Positions 9,901-18,214 are shown, counted from the first letter of the stretch. The stretch: DNA of 52,301 nucleotides from Saprospiraceae bacterium (GCA_020630495.1 JAHDBH010000015.1:1-52301); one strand, 5' to 3'. Notes: generated by a model from the letters alone, not told the origin. Numbers and translations are program-made.

Positions 9901-10206
9901 ACCTATGCTGTATACGGACTGGTCATCCCACAGTGGCTGCCATGTCACGCCAGCATTCTGGGTTTTCCATACTCCGCCTGAGCCTACGGTAACGTACCAG
10001 GTATTGTCGTCCTCAGGATGGATAGCGATATCAGATATACGTCCTGACATAAATGCTGGTCCTATACCTCTCCATTCTAAGCCTGTAAATGTGCTTTCAC
10101 TCAGATAATCTGAATTCTGTGCCTGTATGGACTGTGCGCCTATGATGCAGTAGAAAGCTATCAATATGCATGCGAAATGTACGTGCGGAATATGTGATCT
10201 AGTCAT
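6970..10206 (-). CDS. Exported sortilin/BNR-type beta-propeller protein
   Basis: A 1078-residue protein with a Sec signal peptide ending near IQAQ. At least nine Asp-box/BNR repeats are visible (SDDGGASW, SEDGGQSW, SADGGKTW, SLDRGATW, SDDGGATF, STDRGNNW, TTDGGDSW, SDDAGKSW, SSDGGEQW), so the first 720 residues should fold as one or two beta-propellers of the VPS10/sortilin-like glycosyl-hydrolase type. A beta-sandwich (about 830-920, IEIRDAEGQVVRRID) and a helical tail follow. No T9SS sorting domain is seen, so it is probably periplasmic or outer-membrane associated. Enzymatic activity is unproven for this family. Confidence 0.88.
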   Translation of the reverse strand: MTRSHIPHVHFACILIAFYCIIGAQSIQAQNSDYLSESTFTGLEWRGIGPAFMSGRISDIAIHPEDDNTWYVTVGSGGVWKTQNAGVTWQPLWDDQSVYSIGCVTIDPHHPSTVWIGTGEDVGGRHLSWGDGIYRSDDGGASWKHMGLRESEHISKIVVHPHDPDIIWVAAQGPLWSSGGERGVYMSEDGGQSWTRTLGDDMWTGATELVVDPDDPQTLYAATWDRHRTVAAYMGGGPGSGLHRSADGGKTWSRLSSGLPTSRMGKIGLALSPHDSDILYAAIELDQRSGAVYRSLDRGATWKMMSETVSGATGPHYYQELYACPHVKDRIYLMDVRVQVSDDGGATFRRMQEEHKHSDNHAMAFRADDPDYLLIGSDGGLYESFDLAANWRYMANLPLTQFYKIAVDDAEPFYNIYGGTQDNSTEGGPSRTDNWHGIQNSDWRVVLNWDGHQPATEPGNPDIMYGQRQQGTLSRIDLSTGEVTDIQPQSDEGEDYERYNWDAPILVSPHSPTTIYFASQRLWKSTDRGNNWTALSADLTRHENRISLPIMGAVQSYDNAWDIYAMSNYNTITSIAVSHFDESHIFLGTDDGLVQITTDGGDSWSRVDVSSIRGIPARAYVNDIKTDLHDADVVYMALDHHKTGDYSPYLLRSDDAGKSWKMITDGLGDENIVWRIVQDDVDPELLFAGTEWGVYFSSDGGEQWIKMSGGMPTISVRDLAIQRREHDLVAGTFGRGFYVLDDYRSLRDIGDSDRAFAQMFPIRDAWWYIPRSHLGFETEKGNHGADHYVAPNPDFGALITYYLPEDDESPADKRRKKEKENLAALQVTSYETLDQENEYQGPNYKIEIRDAEGQVVRRIDAHAGKGMHRVAWDLRRSSPLVDSWMSGMLVPPGTYSAQLVKVMTGKVSPLADPQSIIVKPLYQSSIPAASEAEREDFWQRYTETVRRDAHTSELIEELSEDMTEILAALSKTPSQAPKLYATYQGISDDLQLIKSEVAGSPSRAAIGEKAVSPTIGERMFAVYRVLSHSTYGPTSQAEKNLKIVNSALAKISDRLVIMRDSVDALQKDIRKAGGPWLD

Positions 10207-10211
10207 ACTAC

Positions 10212-10219
10212 CAAAGATA
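10212..10219 (-). promoter_or_regulatory. -7 promoter element TATCTTTG, 5 nt before the start codon
   Basis: A perfect TAnnTTTG match ends five bases before the ATG of the sortilin-like gene. Transcription would then start at or next to the start codon. No clear -33 TTG was found. Confidence 0.5.
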
Positions 10220-10262
10220 GTATCTCTAAGGAAGCATGCATATCCAGACAGAGACCTCTGAG

Positions 10263-12569
10263 TTAATGATGATGCCCGCCGTGTCCAGCATTGAGCTTCA
10301 CTGCCTTAGCAGTGACATCTTTTATCTCAGATAGATTCTGGGTAATCTGGTAGTGCTTCCCTTTCTCAAGATGAGCAATTACCTGTGGATCTGTCTGTCC
10401 TGGCCAGAAAATCTTGAGCTCATCTATCTCCATCTGAGGATCAATACCGAGCTCCACTCGGAGGGAATTGGCACCAAAGCTTCCACCAGATTGCACTCGC
10501 GCATGTCGTGTGGTAGAGGCTCCCGTCGCTGGATCTATGAGTGTCACTTCTAGGCGAGCTCCTATAGCAGCACGATTGCACTCTACTCCTACGAGAGACA
10601 GTCGCATCCAATCTTGATCAAATCCTGGATTGGCAAATAGTGCATTCATAAAGTTATCTCCATCATAGGATCCTCCGAGTACGCTGTAGATGTCTTGATC
10701 ACCGTCATTGTCGATGTCTCCAAACGCAACTCCGTGGCCTTTCTGCAGATGTCCAAATGCTCCAGCTGTGGTGACATCGAGAAATTTCTTTCCTCGATCA
10801 TTGAGAAACATACGATTGGGGATGAGGGCGCGAAAGTCTGGTGTGCCTGTGGCGGCATAGAAATCAGGATAGCCATCACCATTGAGATCTCCGAAGTTGC
10901 AGCCCATGGTAAATAGCACCTCGTCTACTCCTGCCGCTGCGCTGACCTCTGAGAAAGTGCCGTCTTTATTATTTTGATACAGTCGAGGCAGCTCAGCCTG
11001 TGTGGCTTGCCCCATATAGCCCAGAGCCACTTCTCGCGCAGCTGTCTGAAACTGCGAAAAATCAAATCCGCTCACAAATAGATCTTCCCAGCCGTCTTGA
11101 TTGTAATCAAAAAACCAGCAGGGAAAACTTCTCAATGGCTCACTCACTTTTGCAGTCTGAGCCACTTCCTTAAATGTGAAGTTGTTTTCGCTACCGCCAT
11201 TTTGCCAGAGGTAATTTCGGCTATTGATACAAGAGATATAGAGATCTGGGTCACCGTCATTGTCATAGTCTCCCCAGACACAGCCTTTAGTAAATACCTG
11301 CATGTCTAGACCATAGGTGGCTGCCTGCTCGGTAAATTTACCTGTGCCATCATTGATGTACAGTTCGCATGTTGCTGGAGCTGATGCACTGTGCTCGTTA
11401 CCTATGAAGAGGTCGATCCAGCCATCAAGATTTATGTCTGCCCAGCTGGCTGTCTGTGTAGGAAACTTGCTGTAAAGGCCTGCCACTCGCGTGACATCTG
11501 AGAAGGTGCCGTCGCCATTGTTACGAAGCAGGCTATTGGGGTGCTGACCGTCTTTGCCAAGCCACGCTCCGCGTAGTACGAGTACATCTATGTAGCCGTC
11601 ATTGTCATAGTCGGCTTGTACCATATTGAGTCCGCTATATAGACCTGTAAGTCCTGCTGAGGCGGTGGCATCTCTGAAGGATCCGTCCTGATCATTCATG
11701 TAGAGTCTAAGCTGGTCATCCAGACCATAGGAACTCACCATGAGATCGAGATATCCATCCTTGTCAAAGTCTTCCATCACTACGCTACCTGAGATATCAT
11801 TGACCGCCACGCCAGTCCCCATAGCTACATCGGTGAATCTCGGAAAGTCGACATCTGATGAAAAGAGATCTGGACTCAGGAGATGGTCCTTTTCCACCCC
11901 CTGAGGATAAGTGCCTAGTGCCATGTGGGTGATATTATAAAGCCACTGGGTCTGAGCGGATGACTGCGGTGAGCTGAGTAGCGACTTGAATATTTCTTGT
12001 GCGCTCTGGGCACCATCGCGTATCTCGTGCTTTCCATCTTTTACTATGGGAAATAGGCAAGAGTATTCGTTGTGATTGTTGAGGCAATTTTCTATTTCTG
12101 CTTTGCGCAGATGTGCTATGCCTAGGACTTCTGTGATGGCATATTTTGCCTCGGCTGGCAATTTGAGATTATTGGCTTTTGCAAAATCGAGTATTGACTG
12201 GAGTCGGGAGATGGCGGTCTGGTAGTCGCCAGCATTGAGCCATTCTATACCTGACTGAAATATGAGGCTGATTTTCTGGCCAGGATCTCGCTCAGTACTG
12301 GCTTTTGCGTCTAGTGCTTGAGCTCTGGGACGATTGAGGTGCCAGAGGTCGATGTTGCTCCGATCTGAGGCTATGGCTTTGAGCTCGGCGACCATAGCCG
12401 CTGTGCCTTGATCGACTGATGTGGCTTGCTGCGAATGGTCTGAGGGAGGAGCGGAATCTGTTGGCTCGCTTTTGCACGACAGTGCTATAGCTATAAGAAC
12501 GATGTAGATCCACAGGCAGGATGCGCGTCTGCTATCTTGGCAAGTTCTGTCTGAGAGCAAGTTTACCAT
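10263..12569 (-). CDS. FG-GAP/VCBS-repeat lipoprotein with ASPIC/UnbV domain
   Basis: A 768-residue protein beginning with a lipoprotein signal (IAIALSC). Residues about 60-230 are helical and TPR-like. Residues about 240-640 carry many FG-GAP calcium-type loops (DFDKDGYLD, DYDNDGYID, DINLDGWID, DYDNDGDPD, DYNQDGWED, DLNGDGYPD, DIDNDGDQD), typical of an integrin-alpha-like propeller. A C-terminal ASPIC/UnbV domain follows (GANSLRVELG, IDELKIFWPG), as in the CRTAC1 family. It ends in a His-rich tail. It is probably surface-bound and perhaps a calcium-dependent binding protein. The sortilin-like gene lies 56 bases downstream. Confidence 0.9.
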   Translation of the reverse strand: MVNLLSDRTCQDSRRASCLWIYIVLIAIALSCKSEPTDSAPPSDHSQQATSVDQGTAAMVAELKAIASDRSNIDLWHLNRPRAQALDAKASTERDPGQKISLIFQSGIEWLNAGDYQTAISRLQSILDFAKANNLKLPAEAKYAITEVLGIAHLRKAEIENCLNNHNEYSCLFPIVKDGKHEIRDGAQSAQEIFKSLLSSPQSSAQTQWLYNITHMALGTYPQGVEKDHLLSPDLFSSDVDFPRFTDVAMGTGVAVNDISGSVVMEDFDKDGYLDLMVSSYGLDDQLRLYMNDQDGSFRDATASAGLTGLYSGLNMVQADYDNDGYIDVLVLRGAWLGKDGQHPNSLLRNNGDGTFSDVTRVAGLYSKFPTQTASWADINLDGWIDLFIGNEHSASAPATCELYINDGTGKFTEQAATYGLDMQVFTKGCVWGDYDNDGDPDLYISCINSRNYLWQNGGSENNFTFKEVAQTAKVSEPLRSFPCWFFDYNQDGWEDLFVSGFDFSQFQTAAREVALGYMGQATQAELPRLYQNNKDGTFSEVSAAAGVDEVLFTMGCNFGDLNGDGYPDFYAATGTPDFRALIPNRMFLNDRGKKFLDVTTAGAFGHLQKGHGVAFGDIDNDGDQDIYSVLGGSYDGDNFMNALFANPGFDQDWMRLSLVGVECNRAAIGARLEVTLIDPATGASTTRHARVQSGGSFGANSLRVELGIDPQMEIDELKIFWPGQTDPQVIAHLEKGKHYQITQNLSEIKDVTAKAVKLNAGHGGHHH

Positions 12570-12573
12570 ATGG

Positions 12574-12581
12574 CAAATTTA
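12574..12581 (-). promoter_or_regulatory. -7 promoter element TAAATTTG, 4 nt before the start codon
   Basis: A perfect TAnnTTTG match ends four bases before the ATG at 12569. It sits directly after the stop codon of the MFS remnant, so the FG-GAP gene has its own start site. Confidence 0.5.
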
Positions 12582-12583
12582 CA

Positions 12584-12751
12584 CTACACTGCATCCTCTC
12601 GCTTGCGCATATACACATACAGCCCAGTAAATAGGACGATCAACAGGAGTGGAAGGATGCTCATGTATTTCAGCGCTGCTACTCCTGAGCTATCGTCACG
12701 GATGTAACCGATGAAGGGCGAGATGAGAGGTACGTAGTTGGACTCCATCAT
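12584..12751 (-). pseudogene. Remnant of an MFS transporter (C-terminal 55 codons)
   Basis: The minus strand codes 55 residues ending in a TAG stop. The last 45 or so closely match the C-terminus of the complete MFS protein encoded at 13623-14798: both share GYI-DDSSGVAALKYMSILP and GLYVYMRKRE. The nucleotide match runs ungapped from about 12584 to 12737 with an offset of 1,039 bases. The upstream 330 codons are missing; homology stops about 25 bases before the toxin gene. A short open frame (ATG ATG GAG) remains, but one and a half membrane helices cannot transport anything. It looks like a decayed tandem copy interrupted or replaced by the toxin-antitoxin module. Confidence 0.8.
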
Positions 12752-12759
12752 TTATCTCA

Positions 12760-13149
12760 CTATTCATAAGAAAATGGATTGACAATCTGTAATCCATCAA
12801 TTGATGTGAAGTCCTTTGTGTTGCGTGTGACTAAAGTCAAGCCATATACGATAGCCGTGGCGGCAATGATCGCATCAGGCATCTTGGTTCGATGTGATCT
12901 GCGAACGTCAACAGTTTTTCTTTTGATTGCACTGTCTATAGGGTACACAATGACACTGTCAATAAATTTCTGCAAAACCTTCAGGTCCTCTTCATCGCTT
13001 GCATCCCAACAAAGTAACTCCATCTCAGAAATGACAGAAATCGAAGGAGCTGACTGCTCAAGTATATTGTCTACAAAGTATTCCGCACTAGGTGTAAATT
13101 GCTTCTGTAAGAAGTAGATAACGATATTAGTATCCCAGAGATACTTCAT
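12760..13149 (-). CDS. vapC: PIN-domain ribonuclease toxin (VapC family)
   Basis: A 129-residue PIN domain of normal length. The acidic metal site is intact: Asp6 in WDTN, Glu44 in SVISEMEL, Asp92 in KMPDAIIAA and Asp113 in RNTKDF. VapC toxins are Mg-dependent endoribonucleases that cut tRNA or rRNA sites and are neutralised by the partner antitoxin. The start codon overlaps the stop of the upstream antitoxin gene in an ATGA, typical of a translationally coupled module. It is inserted between an MFS remnant and a full MFS gene. Confidence 0.9.
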   Translation of the reverse strand: MKYLWDTNIVIYFLQKQFTPSAEYFVDNILEQSAPSISVISEMELLCWDASDEEDLKVLQKFIDSVIVYPIDSAIKRKTVDVRRSHRTKMPDAIIAATAIVYGLTLVTRNTKDFTSIDGLQIVNPFSYE

Positions 13150-13352
13150 GACCAGTCACTCCGCAACTGCTCTAGACTCTCGTCAACGCTGTCGATCGAC
13201 TGCTTGCCCATGGCGCCTTTGAATGATTGCCAATCTACATCACTGTCAAGTGGATCAACCTCATCTCTCAAACGGATCAGCATTAACTTCTCTAAACCCT
13301 TAAGAAGTCCCAAGACTCGCTCGTTGATTATATCTATGGTGACTGTTCGCAT
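13146..13352 (-). CDS. Antitoxin of the PIN-toxin pair
   Basis: A protein of about 68 residues if started at MRTVTIDIINERVLG; the longer frame from 13394 would run across the candidate operator. The N-terminal strand-helix (TVTIDIINERVLGLLKGLEK) suits a small dimeric DNA-binding or structural segment, and the acidic/Trp-containing C-terminus (residues 30-68) is the part expected to wrap around the toxin. The family is not clearly AbrB, RHH or Phd by eye; the assignment rests on position and the four-base overlap with vapC. Confidence 0.75.
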   Translation of the reverse strand: MRTVTIDIINERVLGLLKGLEKLMLIRLRDEVDPLDSDVDWQSFKGAMGKQSIDSVDESLEQLRSDWS

Positions 13353-13377
13353 GAGTAAAGAATCTCCTGATCTGAAA

Positions 13378-13392
13378 GGATGAGAATCATCC
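13378..13392. promoter_or_regulatory. Candidate toxin-antitoxin operator (inverted repeat)
   Basis: GGATGA-GAA-TCATCC is a perfect 6-bp inverted repeat centred 33 bases before the antitoxin start, the usual place for autoregulatory binding by the toxin-antitoxin complex. Confidence 0.4.
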
Positions 13393-13622
13393 ACGTAACG
13401 CCGATATGAAGCAAGCTAGTTCAATGTGCACCCTAAGGATGCGTAGAAATCCTCTGATAAAAGTAGACCTCATCACATCTCAGTCATGATAGACTTGGGT
13501 AATTACATATATCTACTCCATCTAGACCATTGCTGCGGACCTTAACTATATATAGCTGCACACGAATGCGAGATAGTAGCCACTGACAGAAGAGTCAATC
13601 AGATGATACGCAAAGCTCTTCA
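13393..13622. other. Intergenic stretch without recognised content
   Basis: About 230 bases between the antitoxin operator and the 3' end of the complete MFS gene. I found no reading frame, hairpin terminator or recognisable MFS-derived sequence. It may contain the eroded remainder of the duplication that produced the MFS remnant. Confidence 0.4.
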
Positions 13623-14798
13623 TTACACGGCACCCTCGCGCTTACGCATATACACATACAGCCCAGCGAAAAGTGCAATCAAGATAGCTGGAAGGATGCT
13701 CATGTATTTCAGTGCTGCTACTCCTGAGCTATCGTCGATGATATAGCCCATGAGGGGTAGAATGATGGATACGGAAAGCATACCGAGTCCACCCATCACG
13801 GAAAGACCTAGTGCGCCCGACTGCGGGATATTTTCTGCTACGAAGGACAGCATCGTAGGCCAGAAAAAAGTAATTCCCACAGCAAATACTCCCGCTGCTA
13901 AAAAGATCATGTTGCCGTCAAGCACCGTAAATAACCACAGACCGATAAATGAAAAGATCGCACTGAAAAGCAGCATACCACTCGTACTCAGACGATGCGC
14001 CACGGGACCTGCAAAGGCTCTGCCCAGAGCCATGATACCGTTAATAAATGCTAGGACCAGCAGCGGCTTATCGATCACATCTTTGAGCAATGCTTCTATG
14101 CGCTGATTAGTCCCTAACTCCGTACCAGCTGTGAGCAACATACAGAATGCTATAAATCCAAATAGTGGTGTCGCTAGACTCTTCCACATATCCCCTTGAC
14201 TGATACCCATCTCTACACGCTCCGTCTTAGGAAATTTTTGACCCAGGAATAATGCACCATAGATTACCAGTGGTATAAACAAGAGTCCTACCAGTACCTG
14301 CCAGCTCATACCTCCTACATCCATCACCAGGTAAGCTAGAATGGAACCTATGACGATCCCGCCAGGAAACCAGACGTGAAATCGATTGAGCATTTTTGTT
14401 TTTTGATCGGGATAGAGCGAGGCGATCATGGGATTGAGTGCGGCTTCCACAAATCCATTTCCTATTCCGATCAGCAAGGTCGCACCAAATAGCGTCCACA
14501 TACTACCCGCCAAAAGCGTCGCCACTATACCCAATGCATGTGTAAAAAATGCAATCTGCGTGATCCGCTTAATTCCTAGAGAGTCCACCAGCGGACCACC
14601 TATCATCATGGCGAGCGTAAATCCCCAGAATGCCGGCGTAAAGGCCAGACCGATTTGCTTAGCAGATAGTCCTATACCCTCTACACCAAATACGGTCTCG
14701 AGGCGTGCACGGATAGCGAAGGTCATACTCGTAACCACGAGCGCCATACAACTGGCAAAAAATAATTTACGTCGGTTGATCAAGGTAGCGTCTGACAT
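13623..14798 (-). CDS. MFS sugar permease (FHS-like)
   Basis: A 391-residue major facilitator with about 12 hydrophobic segments. The loop after helix 2 contains GGPLVDSLGIKRITQ, a variant of the MFS signature, and helix 4-5 holds GIGNGFVEAALNPMIASLYPDQKTKMLNRFHVWFPGG (cited here only by position, residues about 112-148), resembling fucose/glucose-type FHS transporters where NxxH-type residues contact sugar. It is the last gene of a three-gene operon with a Gfo/Idh oxidoreductase and a TIM-barrel isomerase, which suggests it brings their sugar product or substrate into the cytosol. A 55-codon remnant of a second copy lies 0.9 kb downstream. Confidence 0.88.
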   Translation of the reverse strand: MSDATLINRRKLFFASCMALVVTSMTFAIRARLETVFGVEGIGLSAKQIGLAFTPAFWGFTLAMMIGGPLVDSLGIKRITQIAFFTHALGIVATLLAGSMWTLFGATLLIGIGNGFVEAALNPMIASLYPDQKTKMLNRFHVWFPGGIVIGSILAYLVMDVGGMSWQVLVGLLFIPLVIYGALFLGQKFPKTERVEMGISQGDMWKSLATPLFGFIAFCMLLTAGTELGTNQRIEALLKDVIDKPLLVLAFINGIMALGRAFAGPVAHRLSTSGMLLFSAIFSFIGLWLFTVLDGNMIFLAAGVFAVGITFFWPTMLSFVAENIPQSGALGLSVMGGLGMLSVSIILPLMGYIIDDSSGVAALKYMSILPAILIALFAGLYVYMRKREGAV

Positions 14799-14824
14799 AT
14801 AGGAAGGTGTGAAAAGTGCTTAGA

Positions 14825-15820
14825 TTATGAATTCATGTGACGGAGGAGAAGGTCTCTGGTAGCGCGTATGCCATCGTCTTCTGGATCGGCGCCTTCGTAC
14901 TCTATGCCTATAGGGCCATCATAGTCGGATGCCGAGACGATCTCCAGCATCTTCTTGTAGTCAATCTTGGTTTCATTGCCTGCTGCATCAAAGTTGTAGC
15001 TCTTAGCGGAGACACCTTGGGCGTATGGCATCATCATCTTGACAGCGCGATAAATGTCCTCAGTCTCTTCTATACAGGGAGCGCCCCAGCGCTCTCCACC
15101 CTCGCGCATCACGCACCAGTTACCAAAGTCGGGTAATAATCCGCAGTAGTCGCTATCCACTTCCTTGATGACCCCGCACATCCAGTCTGGATCGCTAGAA
15201 TATCCACCGTGATTTTCTACGATGACATGGATGCCAGATTCGGCGCCATAGGCTGCCAGCTGCGAGAGTCCATCTACGGCGTAGTCATGCATCTCAGGTC
15301 TAGTCCCTGTACCGAATACATTGACTCTGATCGAGTGACAGCCGAGGTACTTGGCCATGTCAATCCACTTATGATGATTTTCTGCGGCTTGCTTACGTGC
15401 GGCTGCCTCGGGTACGGCTAGGTCACCTTCGCCATCTATCATGATGAGGATATTTTGGATGCCCTCGTCCTTGCTGGCTTTGAGCAGTCGCTCACTGATA
15501 GACTTCATGCCCGCCAGCTCTGAGGATGCTCCCTCGCGCTCAGCGCTGTAGAGTCCAGAGACGTACTCCATACCCATCAGATCAAATGATCGTGTCTGCT
15601 GTGCAAAGTCCATAGGACTCATGAGCCCTTCTTCGTAGTGACGGTGCAGGCTCCACTGTGCTAGACTGAGATCATACTTCTTGATGAGCGTAGATTTTTT
15701 CAGCATATCATCAGACGTCTCTGAGCTGTCTTCACCTCTAGTGCTGCAGCTCGTCATCGAGAACAGACTTGCTGATAAGAGTGCCTGGCTGCTGGTGCGC
15801 ACAAATTTTCTACGTTTCAT
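14825..15820 (-). CDS. Exported sugar phosphate isomerase/epimerase-like TIM barrel
   Basis: About 331 residues from MKRRKFVRTSSQ; the longer frame to 15922 would overlap the upstream gene. The N-terminus has a twin-arginine-like motif (RRKFVR) followed by a hydrophobic stretch ending SMTSC, so it may be a Tat-exported lipoprotein. The body is a xylose-isomerase-like/AP-endonuclease-2 TIM barrel with metal-ligand segments such as VENHGGYSSDPDW, LLPDFGNWC and GIEYEGADPEDDG. It is expected to isomerise or epimerise a free (unphosphorylated) sugar in the periplasm. It lies 34 bases after the Gfo/Idh gene and 26 bases before the permease gene. Confidence 0.87.
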   Translation of the reverse strand: MKRRKFVRTSSQALLSASLFSMTSCSTRGEDSSETSDDMLKKSTLIKKYDLSLAQWSLHRHYEEGLMSPMDFAQQTRSFDLMGMEYVSGLYSAEREGASSELAGMKSISERLLKASKDEGIQNILIMIDGEGDLAVPEAAARKQAAENHHKWIDMAKYLGCHSIRVNVFGTGTRPEMHDYAVDGLSQLAAYGAESGIHVIVENHGGYSSDPDWMCGVIKEVDSDYCGLLPDFGNWCVMREGGERWGAPCIEETEDIYRAVKMMMPYAQGVSAKSYNFDAAGNETKIDYKKMLEIVSASDYDGPIGIEYEGADPEDDGIRATRDLLLRHMNS

Positions 15821-15854
15821 TTCACTAAGGTTTATTGCTGTGTCGTGATTACCT

Positions 15855-17189
15855 CTAGATTTTAGGCAGTTTCCATCCATTGTGATACTTGACACTGCGC
15901 AGCTCATTGGCCTCGCGGTCATCAGTAAATTCTCCTTTACTCTGATCCCAGTAGACTTTTCGGCCCGTCTTGAAGGCTACATTGCCCATATGTGCATTGA
16001 TCGCCGCCACGCTACCCGTATCAGGACCACAATTGACAGCGTCTGGCGTAGCAGCGCGCATGCAGTCAATCCAGTTTTGGGTATGGAAATTAAGGTAATC
16101 TTGGTTGTGAGTCTGTAGAGGAATGTCAGGAATCTTATTGACTCGTACGCCGTCATTCCATGTCGTCTCGGGGATGAGATCCCAGCCTTGGCGGTCAACT
16201 ACAAGTGTACCTTGATTGCCTATAAATGCTATACCTTCCCTTCTATCATAATTGCCACCGTCAATACCTACGGCATGTTCCCACAGCATATTAAATCCGT
16301 CATACTCAAATACGGCTTGCAGAGTATCGGGCGTCTCTGTAGGATCATCCGGATAGGCAAATTTACCGCCTGAGGCGAGTACTGACAGTGGAGCGACGGC
16401 ATCCATAGCGTATAGGGCTATGTCTATCTCATGTACACCCCAGTCTGTCATGAGTCCGCCTGCGTAGTCCCAGTACCATCGGAAATTGAAGTGAAACCGA
16501 TTGGGATTAAAGGGGCGCTTGGGCGCGGGACCCAGCCACATATCGTAATCTACACCATCTGGCACAGGACCGTCTGGCTGATGCTTGAGCTCTCCCATCC
16601 AGCCCTGGTAGCTCCAGCACTTGACGAGGCGTATATTTCCGAGCACGCCAGAGCGTACCATGTCGATTGCTTTTTGATAGTGTGGCCCGCTGCGTTGCCA
16701 TTGACCTACTTGGATGACACGGTCAGCGTATTTGGCCGAAAGGCCCCTCATCAGCTCACACTCTTCTATACTATTGGCCATCGGCTTCTCTACATATATG
16801 TGCTTGCCCGCTTCCAGCGCATCCGCATACATCTTGCAGTGCCAGTGATCGGGTGTACCTATGATGACAGCGTCTATTTCCTCTGAGGAGAGCATTTTGC
16901 GGTAATCACCATAAGTCTTGGGTGTGTACGCATGCTGTTTCTGGCACTCCTCAGAGCGCTGTGTGAGGATCGATTGATCTATGTCTGCTATGGCGGCTAG
17001 TCGGACATTGGGCTGTCTAAGAGAGGATCGCAGATTGGCCCATCCCATGCCCTTGGCGCCTATAAGTCCCAGCCTGATCTGATCTGATGGCGGGCGAGTA
17101 ATGGCTTGTCGCAAGTAAGCTGGTGCTATGAAGGCTCCTGCTGCACTGAGAGCGCTGTCGCGCAAAAACTTCCTTCTCGTGGTACTCAT
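15855..17189 (-). CDS. Tat-exported Gfo/Idh/MocA family oxidoreductase
   Basis: About 444 residues starting at MSTTRRKFLRDSALSAAG, a clear twin-arginine signal; the longer frame to 17222 merely adds residues before it. The NAD(P)-binding Rossmann domain follows (IRLGLIGAKGMGWANL), then the conserved EKPMANSIEEC lysine segment and the C-terminal alpha/beta domain with DWGVHEIDIALYAM. Exported members of this family carry their cofactor folded in and oxidise or reduce sugars in the periplasm. First gene of the sugar operon with the isomerase and MFS genes. The substrate is unknown. Confidence 0.92.
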   Translation of the reverse strand: MSTTRRKFLRDSALSAAGAFIAPAYLRQAITRPPSDQIRLGLIGAKGMGWANLRSSLRQPNVRLAAIADIDQSILTQRSEECQKQHAYTPKTYGDYRKMLSSEEIDAVIIGTPDHWHCKMYADALEAGKHIYVEKPMANSIEECELMRGLSAKYADRVIQVGQWQRSGPHYQKAIDMVRSGVLGNIRLVKCWSYQGWMGELKHQPDGPVPDGVDYDMWLGPAPKRPFNPNRFHFNFRWYWDYAGGLMTDWGVHEIDIALYAMDAVAPLSVLASGGKFAYPDDPTETPDTLQAVFEYDGFNMLWEHAVGIDGGNYDRREGIAFIGNQGTLVVDRQGWDLIPETTWNDGVRVNKIPDIPLQTHNQDYLNFHTQNWIDCMRAATPDAVNCGPDTGSVAAINAHMGNVAFKTGRKVYWDQSKGEFTDDREANELRSVKYHNGWKLPKI

Positions 17190-17323
17190 ACTTTCTCCGA
17201 TTAGATGCCGAAAGATAAGCACGTACCGCTACATCTCCATCGGTACCATCCTGTCTTGGATGGGACTGCGAGAGTAAAGTGTAGAACAGATGTGCTCGTA
17301 ATCACCGAAATTTGATCATAGAC

Positions 17324-18214
17324 ATGAATCTGATCATCCTATCACGCAATGCTGCACTGTACTCTACACACAGCATATATAGCGCCGCTCGACGGCGTGG
17401 CCACAGTGTCATCATCCTGGATCACATGCGCTGCGAGCTCATCGTGGATAAGGAGCGTCTGGAGACTTACTATCTAGATCAGCCAGTAGGAGGTGTGCAG
17501 GCTATCATACCGCGCATAGGCGCGAGTGCGACTAACTATGGTGCGGCTGTGATAAGGCAGTTTGAGATGCAGGGCATCTATTCTACGCTAGGCTCGGGAG
17601 CACTGGTACGCAGTAGGGATAAGTTTCACTGTCTACAAGTGCTGGCGGGTGCGGGCATCCCTGTACCGCGCACAGGTCTGGTGCATCACATAGAGCCGGC
17701 AGAGGGCCTGCTCGAGCGCATGGGCGGTGAAAGACATGTGCTCAAGCTTCTCAAAAGCACACAAGGAGCAGGTGTCATCCTCACAGAATCTCTGATGAAT
17801 GGCGAGTCCATACTAGAGGCGATGCAAAAGACACGAAATCTCACGCTAGTCCAGGAATATATAGAGGAATCTGGCGGTAGTGACGTACGCGTATTTGTAG
17901 TAGATAATGAAGTGGTAGCTACCATGAAGCGAACTGCTGCCGCGGGTGATTTTCGGTCCAATTTTCACCGTGGAGGAAGCACAGAGAATGTGAAGATTAC
18001 CGATGACGAACGTCGCTACGCGCTCAAAGCCTGCCGAGTGCTGGGTCTAGAAATTGCAGGTGTGGATATCCTACGTAGCAAGTGGGGGCCACTCATCATA
18101 GAAGTCAATGCCTCACCTGGACTCGAGGGTATCGAGACCACCACGGGCGTCAAAATAGGAGAAAAGATCATACAATTTGTCGAAAGAAAAGTCAGAAGCA
18201 AAGGAATGGGATGA
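17324..18214 (+). CDS. rimK: RimK-like ATP-grasp ligase
   Basis: About 296 residues from MNLIILSRNAALYSTHS, the typical RimK start; a TTG four codons earlier is also possible. The pre-ATP-grasp domain is followed by GGERHVLKLLKSTQGAGV (ATP-binding strands), VQEYIEESGGSDVRVFVV, RSNFHRGG and the Mg-binding end IIEVNASPGLEGIE. RimK enzymes add glutamate to ribosomal protein S6 or form related alpha-/gamma-linked peptides. It is followed with a 38-base overlap by an aspartoacylase-like gene and then a carboxypeptidase, a layout that hints at a ligase-hydrolase pair acting on the same modification. Confidence 0.92.
   Translation: MNLIILSRNAALYSTHSIYSAARRRGHSVIILDHMRCELIVDKERLETYYLDQPVGGVQAIIPRIGASATNYGAAVIRQFEMQGIYSTLGSGALVRSRDKFHCLQVLAGAGIPVPRTGLVHHIEPAEGLLERMGGERHVLKLLKSTQGAGVILTESLMNGESILEAMQKTRNLTLVQEYIEESGGSDVRVFVVDNEVVATMKRTAAAGDFRSNFHRGGSTENVKITDDERRYALKACRVLGLEIAGVDILRSKWGPLIIEVNASPGLEGIETTTGVKIGEKIIQFVERKVRSKGMG

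Noticed and set aside
12584-13776. Direct repeat as the ends of an insertion element
   Set aside because: The repeat is the 3' coding end of one gene, is imperfect, and no transposase or terminal inverted repeats lie between the copies.
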